A stretch of 64,000 bases of DNA, from positions 38,847,988 through 38,911,987 of the forward strand of contig OZ024882.1 in the NCBI GenBank assembly GCA_964017185.1. The letters are read 5' to 3'. The notes below the pieces were generated by a model that had not been told where the DNA came from, did not search any database, and was given only the letters and a program-made list of their open reading frames with translations. Source of the stretch: Rugalucina vietnamica (taxonomy: Eukaryota > Mollusca > Bivalvia > Lucinida > Lucinidae). Of this stretch, positions 26,117 to 36,351 are shown piece by piece (the stretch's first letter is position 1; the number at the start of each line of letters is the position of its first letter). The position numbers and the translations under genes are program-made.

Positions 26117-26778
26117 GCCCCTATCTCACTGGAATGCGACAACTGGAGACTAGTTCACGAATAGTAGTCGCGACTATTTTGCAACACTGATTAACAATAT
26201 AAACACAACTTTCTCGTTGCAGTCTCAATAAATGGCGATTATTCGCGAATTTTGGTCTAATTTTGAAAATATGTCTCACAAAGTCGCACGACAGTTGTGA
26301 GACATTCGTGAGAGTGTCTCAATACTTTTCCGCGAATGAAGATTATTTTCATTTTCATTCGTACGACAGTTTCGCAACATTCGTGAGAGTGTCGCATGAC
26401 ATTCGAATGAATGTCGCTTAGTTTTATTGTCTCGCCAGCTAGTCGCGGGGTGTTCACATGTTTCCTCAAGACTGCCGCTCGACCGTCATACGATATTGCA
26501 CGACATTCGTACGAGCGTCGCAAAAATTTTGAAATGTGAATTTGCCAAAATGTCGCGGCAACAAGTTCCTGACACTCGCACGACACTCGCGCGACAGTCT
26601 TGCGAAATATATTGTTTTTAAACATGTTTAAAAACTTTGTGACCAGTTCGCGACTAGTTTGTGACACATGAAAATTCTCATGACACTCGTGTGCCACTCT
26701 CACGAATGTCGTGCAAGAGTCCGCGACAATATTCGCAAAAACTGTCGCGAGAAATTCTCATGCCAGTGAGATACTAGC
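26117..26778. mobile_element. Palindromic element with TATCTCACTGG ends and short internal subrepeats
   Basis: The left end CTATCTCACTGG (about 26,121) matches the reverse complement of the right end CCAGTGAGATAC (about 26,763). The interior is unusually rich in short CG-bearing words. Variants of ACATTCGTGAGAGTGTCGC dominate the left half, and their reverse complements, such as GACACTCGTGTGCCACTCTC, dominate the right half. It can fold over most of its length and its arms are made of subrepeats. Any open frames here, including one of 148 codons on the minus strand, come from the repeats and show no domain. Confidence 0.7.
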
Positions 26779-26784
26779 TTAAAC

Positions 26785-27060
26785 CAGGAGTAGCAGGTCG
26801 ATCCCAGGCTTCTCAATTCCATCAGATGGGACTATTAACTGAGGTCCTCTCCATATGACCTTAGCTGTTGGTGGGACCTTAAACCCCTATCAACCAAAAA
26901 GGGCTGTGGTGTGAAATGATCTAGCAGGCTGCGGGGGAAAACCCCAGTGGTTTAACTGGTTTTACCAACGAGCCGTACCTGCAGGGTGGGGCTTTATCGG
27001 GGATTTCTGGACCAAAAGTCAGTCCCAGCTATTCCCCGGGGCGGGGTGCGTGGTTACAAA
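26785..27060 (+). repeat. Truncated SINE-like fragment
   Basis: Begins with a B-box-like GCAGGTCGATCCCAGG and continues with GATGGGACTATTAACTGAGG and GTGGGACCTTAAACCCC. This resembles the central part of the SINE at 25,734. The 5' head is missing and the fragment abuts the palindromic element before it. It ends near CGGGGTGCGTGGTTAC. Confidence 0.5.
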
Positions 27061-27223
27061 TGATCATTGCATAACTGCCATATGCTTATTACAAACTGTT
27101 CATGTAATATTAGACTGCCCTCTGCCTGGGATTTTTGCGCAGGACCAGTGTGGCTAGGATGATTGACAGACCCCAACATCACCAGAGATGACCATGTAAA
27201 GCAATGTCTCAAATCATGACAAA

Positions 27224-27295
27224 AGTTTGTCTTTTCTTTTTTTTTATTTTTATTTTTTTTTTCTTTTTCTTTTCTTTTTTTTTTGTTGTTGTTGT
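27224..27295 (+). repeat. Pyrimidine/T-rich low-complexity tract
   Basis: A run of T with scattered C, from TGTCTTTTC through TTGTTGTTGTTGTG. On the minus strand it gives lysine-rich frames that are not real genes. It may be the reverse of a retroposon A-tail. Confidence 0.8.
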
Positions 27296-28018
27296 GTGAA
27301 TTTATTCCCCCGCTATATACAAGGAGGGGGTCGGGGATCCCCCTCACCTGTTTACAATGCATGCACTATAAATGAAAAATTACCCACTCTCATTTTCTCA
27401 TTCATTTATTCATTTTCATTTACATGTTTATGAAGCAAATGGTTGAAAAACATGGGGTTTGTTAGATTTGTACTTTTTAGTAAATTTTCACACATTTTTT
27501 AATTAGAGTAGTGAGAGTGGAAAGAGCCAGTAGGAGAGGAAGAAGCAGAATAGATGGTTAGACCTCAGCCTGTCAGCAAGTGTGAGATTAAAAGTGGTCT
27601 ACCATAGAAGAGAAAGACTGATCTGTCATGCGGGGTCGGCCAATATTATTCTCTTGTAGTCTTTTCATTGTTTAGAAATAAGGTTTTTTGCTGATGTTAA
27701 TTTTTGGGTGGTTACGGTGGTAGATTTGATGAGTGCTTAGTATTAATCAAAGGCTGTTAGCTTTCCAATTTTTTTTCTTTTAATTTTTGTTAAAACTATT
27801 TAATTTTAGTTACTGAGGCTCAGATCACTAAGCAAAGGATGTTGCAGATATTACTTTTCTGATCACTGTGGAGTCTGTGCTGGTCTATGCGTTACATTGA
27901 TATTATTGTGTGGGGTTAGCCCAGACTCCACAGACAATCAGGCAAAATACCATAACTAGAATCTCACATATAAAATAACTACTGTTTGGCCTTTGCTTAT
28001 ATGATCTAGTTTGTACCA
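27296..28018. other. No gene seen
   Basis: AT-rich sequence. The part next to 28,018 is probably the 3' untranslated end of the minus-strand LINE that follows. No tail repeat or target duplication recognised. Confidence 0.5.
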
Positions 28019-29892
28019 TCAATTTATGTCAAACAAATTATTAAACGGTGTCCAAGTTTCTAGAAAATTCTGCAATCTATTATTTTCTAGTGCAATTTGT
28101 TTGTGACTTTGCAAAATCGACTGGACATTTATTTTATATTCCAAAAATGTCAAATGTTTATGAGTGCCTTTACATATATTGATGTAGTATTTTGCCACAA
28201 GCATTAAAAACTGGATAATATCTGATATGTTTGGGGGATAAATCCCTAGAATAAATTTGCATTCATCCAAATTTAATGAGACACTGATTTCCTGGAATTT
28301 GTCTTTTACTTTGTTTAAAAATTGTTGTGTATTTGGACATTTCCAGAATAAGTGTTCAATAGACTCTTCGTTATTACCACATAAAGAGCATGTAGGACTA
28401 TCAATCATTTTCATCTGATAAAGTAATTTATTAGTGACCAATATTTTGTGATTTATGCATGTTTGAAACCATCTAAGCTTTTTACACTTTGTTAGTTTGA
28501 AAGGGGCCAAAAATATATATTCCCATGACTTTTCATCAATATTATATAGGTGGTTCCATCTATTTTTTCCTGATGGTGCATCATTATTTTTATTTAGGAC
28601 AATATAAATATTTTGAGAGCCTTTTTTCTGTTTAAGTATTGACTTTATTGCTTTTGGAAGTATGGGTCCAATCATATTCATTTTAGTGTTACCTCATTGC
28701 CCTTTTTCTTCATAAATTTTCTAAGACATTCAATGACTCCTTGATACTTTAGAAAATTTGTATTTATTGTTGTTGACTGAGAGAATGCGTGCAAATTAAG
28801 AAAATTACCATTACTGTCCATAAAAAATTCCTTTGTCTTTCCATGACTTGTAGAAAAAACTCTTGCCACCAATTAGTAGATTTTTATTGTAAAAGATAGG
28901 TGTTTGGTAAGGATTGGATTCATCCCAATCAACATTTAGTTGTTGCTGAAACTTTGCTAAAGCTTTAAAAACATCTTTCCAAAAACAATTTTTTATGTTT
29001 GTCAAAGCTGATTCTATATATGCACAAAAACATTTTCTATGTTTACCTGCTTTTTAATTAGTAATTGCCATTTGCTCTCTCTTTGGAGAATACGTCCTAA
29101 CCATGTAATTTTTAGTGCTTGATTAAATGCAATCAAATTTATCATATTAAGAGATTTGCCATGTTCAAAATTATCTATTGCTAATATTAGTGTTACCATG
29201 GAATGATCAGATCTATAGCCAGTTTCAATTTCAGACTTTTTGACTGAGTTTACAATGCCTTCTGTAACTAGGAAAAAATCAAGTCTTGATTGTTTAAGGG
29301 GGGTCTTACGTCTCTAAGTATATCTTTTTAGGGTGGGCAGAAGTTCTCTAAATGTGTCAATAAGATTATTTTCCTGTATCATATTAATTATAGTGTTTCT
29401 TGCTTTGGGATTGTTTAAATGCTTGTAACTAAAACAGTCTATATTTGGATTCAGTATAAGATTAAAATCTCCACAGATGATGTATTGATCATTTCCTATA
29501 TCTCCTATATTTTTAAATAAATTTTCATAAAACGCTGGGTCATCTTTATTAGGTCCATAGATATTTATCAAGGATAATCTTTTATTGGAAATAGTTATAT
29601 CTAAAATTAATAAGTTACCATTGATGTCTTGTTCTTGACTATGAATTTTATAATCCAAGTTTTTTCCAAAAATATTGCTACTCCTCTAGCATTAGATTGA
29701 GGAGCCGCACTGAAATAGCAATCTCCAACCCATCTATTCCTAATATGTATTTCTTGCTCTTTTGTAAAATGGGTATCCTGCAGACAAAAAATGTCAAAAT
29801 TTTTATTTTGCAAGTAGTTAAAAACATCTTTCTGCTTTTTTTATTCCACCCAAACCTTGAACATTAAATAACAGTATTTTGAGTTCAGCCAT
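28019..29892 (-). pseudogene. Degenerate L1/Tx1-like LINE ORF2 with the reverse transcriptase core deleted
   Basis: Reads from an ATG at 29,892 (MAELKILLFNVQGLGGIKK) down to a stop at about 28,019. The first part is an APE-type endonuclease: FCLQDTHFTKEQE (about 29,780), CGDFNLILNPN (about 29,470) and the catalytic GYRSDHSMVTL (about 29,190). It is split by at least two frameshifts (near 29,815 and 29,655) and a stop near 29,305. After NFEHGK the text jumps straight to FNQALKITWLGRIL, which in this family lies beyond the reverse transcriptase active site. The palm with its YADD-type motif is therefore gone, an internal deletion that I infer to exceed 1 kb. The C-terminal part (28,681-28,019) keeps a zinc-finger-like CSLCGN...EHLFWKC motif. 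The element was therefore dead as a retrotransposon. ORF1 of presumably the same element lies at 35,927-32,855. Confidence 0.85.
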
Positions 29893-30774
29893 TGGAAAAT
29901 ATAAACAGTTTTCTAGATAGACTAGACAGAGAGTTGACCATCCCGCATGACAGATAAAGGAAGACAGAAAGAATACAAGACAGACAAGATAGTACAACAA
30001 CATACAAATATACAATCATAGTAACAACAGATTCAAATAACATGTCTTGGATTTACACAGCAAATTATATTCTACATTCTATAGTCAGAATTTGACTCCC
30101 AACATATGAGACGCAAGGTATTACTGAGAGGGGATATGCAGCCAAATGGCACTTCTATGGTATTTTACAAGGATAAGTCTTTTGAAATGGCCTGGTCACC
30201 TGTTCATATGTCCCAAGTTGGACATCTAGAGCCTCTTACTCAGAAGTCAAATCAGGGCTATAGTAACTGTATCTTACATTCTATAAAGTATGTTCATGTG
30301 GTTAATTTTCAGATAGTTACTTCCAAAAAGAGAAAAAACAAACTATTAAAAATATGTAATAAAACTGAGTTACAGAACAAAACTCACTTATGTAAAATTA
30401 ATATTGTTACATTTGACCATGCTTTTGTATCTCAAAACATCCTATATATGACATATATAAGCCTAACTATGAGAAAACTTGATAGCATACACTGCCAACA
30501 GAATGTGACCTTTATTCAGCTGTTTAATTACTTGTATTTCTTATAGATAGTACAGTCCCTATACCTGCCATAACCTCTTTCAACTGATCTCTGTCGAGAG
30601 TTTTGTCATGTCACACATATCATGGGTTACAGATTTTATGGAGTAAATATCAAGATCATTGTCAACATAACAGCTTTCATGTCTACATATAGCCTTCGAA
30701 TTCATACAAGGAAAAACAAGTCCTTTCCTTCGAAAGGCGAAAAAATTGTGAACAGGAAAGAAAATGTTTGGGCT

Positions 30775-30779
<5 letters not shown>
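29893..30779. other. LINE inter-ORF or flanking DNA; no supported gene
   Basis: The first 120 bases or so are probably the LINE sequence before ORF2. A 146-codon plus-strand frame at 30,106-30,546 has no recognisable domain, no splice context and AT-rich codon use; I treat it as chance. Confidence 0.5.

Positions 30780-30816
<37 letters not shown>
30780..30816 (+). repeat. Poly(A) run of about 37
   Basis: Uninterrupted A after GGCTACAGC. Could mark the 3' end of a plus-strand retroposon, but no body was recognised upstream. Confidence 0.9.
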
Positions 30817-30818
<2 letters not shown>

Positions 30819-30905
30819 GCTTTGGTAAAATACTATGTTATGTTTACATTAAGTACATTTAATTTACTAAGTTGAACTTAATCCACTATGGAAACCTTGA
30901 AATGC

Positions 30906-30938
30906 TATATATATAGCCATATATATATATATATATAG
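30906..30938. repeat. Short (AT)n microsatellite
   Basis: Two AT runs broken by AGCC, then AGGATCC. Confidence 0.85.
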
Positions 30939-31058
30939 GATCCAGTTATTCCATGTATATAGACGAGTGTGCTTGCACAACGAAAAATAGTAACCTATCA
31001 GACGGGTTATGCAGGGAAATCGCCTCTAAACCTGAGCTATGATAACTCCTTTTTTTAA

Positions 31059-31149
31059 GGAGCGTAGTAGCGCAGTCGGTAGAGGGGATGGCCCTGTATA
31101 GCTAAGCGCCGAAGCCGAAGTCTGCGGGTTCGAAACCTACCTTCGCCAA
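31059..31149 (+). repeat. tRNA-like sequence, probable SINE head
   Basis: It has an A box TAGCGCAGTCGGTAGAGG and a B box GCGGGTTCGAAACC, and ends CTTCGCC. The spacing between boxes is long, about 44 bases, and the acceptor strands GGAGCGT and CTTCGCC pair poorly. It therefore looks like a tRNA-derived SINE start or a decayed tRNA and not a working gene. An AT microsatellite begins about 27 bases later, where a SINE tail could be. Confidence 0.5.
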
Positions 31150-31171
31150 TTTAGTACATCTTTATTTCTCT

Positions 31172-31175
<4 letters not shown>

Positions 31176-31264
<89 letters not shown>
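31176..31264. repeat. (AT)n microsatellite, about 44 units
   Basis: Pure TA/AT alternation over about 89 bases. Slippage and sequencing length error are likely. Confidence 0.97.
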
Positions 31265-31267
<3 letters not shown>

Positions 31268-32854
31268 CTCAGGCCTGAGAAAGCCTGTTTTCAGGTTCTT
31301 ATTTTTTATGTGCGATCAGACTGCTGAATTGGCACGAGGTGCCATTGTTTGCCTTATTTATTTTTTTTTACTCAAAACATGCTTTCTCTGGACTGGCTCA
31401 AGTACATGTATGTGGTTTAATAGCAAGGAAACCCTTAGGATGTTCAACAGACTTTTGCTGTTTTAATACCAAAAATGAAGATTTAGATATTATAACTGTT
31501 TAAATGATAATTTTTTCTTGTTAAAAGGAACGCTTGGCTAGTCTGTATATACCATTATTTGTCCGTGTGTTGTGGTTATTCGTAGGTTTGTGGAGTTTTT
31601 CGGTAACTCGATGGATCACATCGGTCATGAACACTTCCTCGCTACGGTGGATTTCAAGCTTTCGTACTTGGTCGGACCTAGGACAAAATTCCGTGTTTTA
31701 ACATTATCCGTCCAGAACGCCAGCTGAATGTTTAACGTTAGATCCAAGTACGTCATTCTTCCCACAAGTCCTTATAAAAACGGCGGAGAGCAAGTCTGGT
31801 TTCCGTCTTCAATTGCTTTATTATGCAAGAAGTGTAGCAAAACATTGCGACTGGAACCAGGCCCCTGGATGTCAAAGGGAAACCCCATAGATTGAAGGAA
31901 AAACCCCACAGATTGAGGAGAAATCCTCATTCCGTTTCAATTGCTTGACGCTGTCGCGCCAAGCAAAAAGCTGTAACTGGTCATTCAATCAAAATAAATA
32001 GAGACATGAGATAATGGCCTTTTAACACAGCGCAGCTGACCTAAAGCCCTGTATGCGGCTAATATGTTACATTTGGAGAAAATAATATCTTCTTTCTATG
32101 TGTATCAATAAAAATATTTGTTGACAGGAGTTTCGGTTTTCTAAATACAGGTCCATATATGCTAGTTGTGCCACCAAAAAACATGTCAGTTCACAAGTTC
32201 AGGCAGTTATTCAATGACAATTTAACTTACCATGATCTCCTGCATAAAAACATTGGTAACATGCCGCCAAAGAACAGCCATACTGTATAGAACAAATTGT
32301 TGAATGGGCCACTGAGTTACTTATTATGCATGTTATTTGTGTCATGGAAAAAACTCTGCATTTTTATTGTCACAGTATTTTAAGTAGCATTATATTTCTA
32401 TTATATGTACAGGTACACCTCGTTGATTATAGATCACACAGACACCTATTGTTAAAGGATTAGCCAGACAATGGTCAATGTGCCTATTATTAGACCTTGG
32501 AAATTTGGTTCAGGTGCATTTGTTCCCCGCAGTAATGTATATGCCCTGTAATTGACAAGAACATGCAGGTAGCCAGTGTGATTTATGTTCAGCTGGGTTT
32601 TCCAGTTATCATATTCACTGAGACGTAATAAAATAGTGGACAGAGAAATGAAAGATAGAAGAAAGCATTTAACTCACCATCATCTGTCTAGATATACATA
32701 TCCCTTATGTATTTTCCTTATCTAGTCCATTTTTTTAATTGGCACTCAAACTTCACTCACACACAAAAAGAAATATCAATGTTTGATGAAGTATATATAA
32801 TATCCAGTTTCAGTCAGTTTAGAAACAACGTAGTCATGGTTTGGGTCATCAAGT
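31265..32854. other. No gene seen
   Basis: Unique-looking AT-rich DNA. A small local repeat, AAACCCCATAGATTGA and then AAACCCCACAGATTGA, sits near 31,880-31,920. The stretch next to 32,854 is likely LINE inter-ORF sequence. With 29,893-31,264 it makes about 3 kb between ORF1 and ORF2, more than expected, so insertions are hidden here. Confidence 0.45.
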
Positions 32855-35800
32855 CTATTCATCATCTTCACCATCTTCCCCCTCTTTCTTCTTACTGATC
32901 ACGGCGTCAATGTTTGAGAAAAGGTCAAATCGGTGGCGTCTCCCCTCCTTGGTTTTCCCGTAGATAAACCCGTTAAAAACCAAGCTGAGTCTATCTTATC
33001 GTGTTTGAGCAGCTTGGTGATAAGTTCAGTGTTTTTCTTTGTAACGTCATCTACCAGTTTATTACCGCTCTGTTTCATGATTTTTCTGTGTTTCATAAGT
33101 CTGGTTTTCACACTGTTGTTCTTTAGCTTCAACAGTACAGGCTGGGGATTATGTTTTGATGGGATTCTATGTATCGCTATTATCTCTGACAGTTTAATTT
33201 CAACCTTTGTCTTCTCCCTGATAATGTCCAGTATTGTTTCTGTTAGTTTCAACTCTGTCTCATCCTCTATCACTTCCACTTCCATGATTTTGACATTGTT
33301 CTTTCTAGAGAACTGTTCGTTATAATTACTTTGCTCTAGAGCTGTTTTGGTTCTCTCTTTTTCCTTCTTTAACTTCTCTTCAAGTTTGTCCAGCCTGTCT
33401 TTTATTTCAGAGTTTTCAAAGACTAAACTGTCTAGCCTGTCATTAACTTCTGTTAACTGTCCAGATACCCTCTCTTTCACCTCTTCTTCTACCATAGCCT
33501 TAATCTTGACTTCCATACCTTCCAGGACACTGTTTAAATAAAATTAATTGTTAGATCCTTTGGAAGCAGTAAAACATTCAAAGCGAGAAGATGGGCCATA
33601 TTGTACAATTTCGGGTAACGAACCTTCATCAGTGACCCTTTACAACACTGGCAGCGAAAGCCAGACATTTTGCTGCAATTTCAAGAATTTACATCTGTGT
33701 AGTCTAAATCAAAGACTCGTATCCCAAAAGGGGCCAAATAATCAAAATACTGCTACTGCTAAGAAGATGAGTCTTAACTTGCAATTTATTTCAAATACTC
33801 CAAATATATTCACTGATCCCAAAGGATCAAAAGAAAAATATAATCTGCACTATGGATGATGTACGGGGAGACTTTTTAGGGCCGCCACAAGGCACAACAC
33901 CAGCTGCAGTAATAGCAAATAAAATTAATTGTTAGATCCTTTGGAAGCAGTAAAACATTCAAAGCGAGAAGATGGGCCATATTGTACAATTTCGGGTAAC
34001 GAACCTTCATCAGTGACCCTTTACAACACTGGCAGCGAAAGCCAGACATTTTGCTGCAATTTCAAGAATTTACATCTGTGTAGTCTAAATCAAAGACTCG
34101 TATCCCAAAAGGGGCCAAATAATCAAAATACTGCTAAGAAGATGAGTCTTAACTTGCAATTTATTTCAAATACTCCAAATATATTCACTGATCCCAAAGG
34201 ATCAAAAGAAAAATATAATCTGCACTATGGATGATGTACGGGGAGACTTTTTAGGGCCGCCACACGGCACAACACCAGCTGCAGTTATAGCAAATAAAAT
34301 TAATTGTTAGATCCTTTGGAAGCAGTAAAACATTCAAAGCGAGAAGATGGGCCATATTGTACAATTTCGGGTAACGAACCTTCATCAGTGACCCTTTACA
34401 ACACTGGCAGCGAAAGCCAGACATTTTGCTGCAATTTCAAGAATTTACATCTGTGTAGTCTAAATCAAAGACTCGTATCCCAAAAGGGGCCAAATAATCA
34501 AAATACTGCTAAGAAGATGAGTCTTAACTTGCAATTTATTTCAAATACTCCAAATATATTCACTGATCCCAAAGGATCAAAAGAAAAATATAATCTGCAC
34601 TATGGATGATGTACGGGGAGACTTTTTAGGGCCGCCACACGGCACAACACCAGCTGCAGTAATAGCAAATAAAATTAATTGCTAGATCCTTTGGAAGCAG
34701 TAAAACATTCAAAGCGAGAAGATGGGCCATATTGTACAATTTCGGGTAACGAACCTTCATCAGTGACCCTTTACAACACTGGCAGCGAAAGCCAGACATT
34801 TTGCTGCAATTTCAAGAATTTACATCTGTGTAGTCTAAATCAAAGACTCGTATCCCAAAAGGGGCCAAATAATCAAAATACTGCTAAGAAGATGAGTCTT
34901 AACTTGCAATTTATTTCAAATACTCCAAATATATTCACTGATCCCAAAGGATCAAAAGAAAAATATAATCTGCACTATGGATGATGTACGGGGAGACTTT
35001 TTAGGGCCGCCACACGGCACAACACCAGCTGCAGTTATAGCAAATAAAATTAATTGTTAGATCCTTTGGAAGCAGTAAAACATTCAAAGCGAGAAGATGG
35101 GCCATATTGTACAATTTCGGGTAACGAACCTTCATCAGTGACCCTTTACAACACTGGCAGCGAAAGCCAGACATTTTGCTGCAATTTCAAGAATTTACAT
35201 CTGTGTAGTCTAAATCAAAGACTCGTATCCCAAAAGGGGCCAAATAATCAAAATACTGCTAAGAAGATGAGTCTTAACTTGCAATTTATTTCAAATACTC
35301 CAAATATATTCACTGATCCCAAAGGATCAAAAGAAAAATATAATCTGCACTATGGATGATGTACGGGGAGACTTTTTAGGGCCGCCACACGGCACAACAC
35401 CAGCTGCAGTAATAGCAAATAAAATTAATTGCTAGATCCTTTGGAAGCAGTAAAACATTCAAAGCGAGAAGATGGGCCATATTGTACAATTTCGGGTAAC
35501 GAACCTTCATCAGTGACCCTTTACAACACTGGCAGCGAAAGCCAGACATTTTGCTGCAATTTCAAGAATTTACATCTGTGTAGTCTAAATCAAAGACTCG
35601 TATCCCAAAAGGGGCCAAATAATCAAAATACTGCTAAGAAGATAAAGTCAGTTTTATAAAGCTCTCTATGTCATCTTTTGTCATTAAGTTTTTCATACCC
35701 TCTTTTGTCTCCTTTAGATCTGTTGTCAGAGTCTCTAACTGATTCTGGATGAAGCCAAGCTCCTCCATACTGGCATCTGACACCTCAGAGTGGGTTCTCT

Positions 35801-35927
35801 TCTGCATCTTTTCAGCAGGCTCTCCAGACTTTGTTACTTTTGAGTCAGCCCCTTTGCTAGACATTCCTCCTTTGTCCGAAATGTTCATACTGATTTCAGA
35901 TGTAACTGTATTAGGTGTAGTGGGCAT
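32855..35927 (-). pseudogene. L1/Tx1-like LINE ORF1, split by a tandem-repeat insertion and frameshifted
   Basis: The N-terminal part runs 35,927 to 35,643 (MPTTPNTVTSEISMNISD...) and ends at FIKLTL. The rest resumes at 33,534 with NSVLEGMEVKIK. Removing the 2.1 kb insert and one copy of the TAAA duplication restores the reading frame exactly, so the break is secondary. The continuation has a heptad-rich coiled coil (VNDRLDSLVFENSEIKDRL, then KLEEKLKKEKERTK), then an RRM-like segment (SRKNNVKIMEVEV...) as in L1 ORF1 RNA-binding chaperones. Near 32,990 a one-base shift moves the tail to another frame, where VFNGFIYGKTKEGRRHRF and an acidic end, EGEDGEDDE, run to a stop at 32,855-32,857. Rejoined length is about 320 residues, usual for this family. 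The same strand and spacing suggest it belongs to the ORF2 at 29,892. Confidence 0.8.
33539..35642 (+). repeat. 375 bp tandem repeat, five full copies plus a partial one, inserted in LINE ORF1
   Basis: Copies begin at 33,548, 33,929, 34,304, 34,679, 35,054 and 35,429. The first is 381 bp because CTGCTA is doubled; the others are 375 bp and nearly identical. Linked variants (GCAGTTATAGC against GCAGTAATAGC, and TTGTTAG against TTGCTAG) alternate strictly, so copies 2 and 4 match, as do 3 and 5: a 750 bp dimer is the true unit. The block is bounded by TAAA on both sides (33,535-33,538 and 35,643-35,646), a 4 bp target duplication. Each copy holds a 101-codon frame (MLDPLEAVKHSKREDG...) and an overlapping 27-codon frame (MDDVRGDFLGPPHG...). 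They may descend from a coding segment of another element, which I could not identify. Confidence 0.92.
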
Positions 35928-36351
35928 TGTTCAGGTATTCTTCACTTGCCAAATAGCTGAGGGGAATTTTAAGGTTCAGATTCAATCTATTGTTAACCAA
36001 TTTAATCCCTTCTATTCATAAGAATCCAGGTAATATAAAATGGTGGCTATTTCCCTCCTTGATTTTGAAAGATGAAATTATTTTTTTTTCTGAATATCAG
36101 CACAATTTTACAACAAATTCTATTGAAATTTCACAGATATATTCCTCATAACTTATTCCACCACACATACTATAATTACAGAATTTAAAGCCATTATAAA
36201 CCACTATTTTTAGTAATATCCAAGATGTTTTTTATGTTCATAGGTGCATGAAACATGGTATTTGAAGACCAAAAACAGCTGGGAATGTCATGCCCCTCGG
36301 AACAGGACAAAACTGGAAAGATCTGGTATGTTTAAAATTATTGTCGCATGA
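35928..36351. other. Probable LINE 5' region and spacer; no gene
   Basis: Sequence upstream of ORF1 on the minus strand, then AT-rich spacer up to the next repeat. No promoter motif recognised. Confidence 0.4.

Noticed and set aside
26257-26703. 148-codon minus-strand frame rich in Cys/His (MRVAHECHENFH...)
   Set aside because: It is produced by the CG-word subrepeats of a palindromic element. The Cys/His pattern is not a zinc finger arrangement.
27054-27362. Lysine-rich 102-codon frame
   Set aside because: It comes from reading a T-rich tract backwards.
30106-30546. 146-codon plus-strand frame
   Set aside because: No domain, no splice context, AT-driven composition; in a region of LINE and simple repeats.
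31059-31149. Functional tRNA gene
   Set aside because: Acceptor ends mismatch and the box spacing is too long without a clear variable arm or intron.
32933-33541. Hydrophobic plus-strand frames opposite LINE ORF1
   Set aside because: They are antisense shadows of a charged coiled-coil protein.
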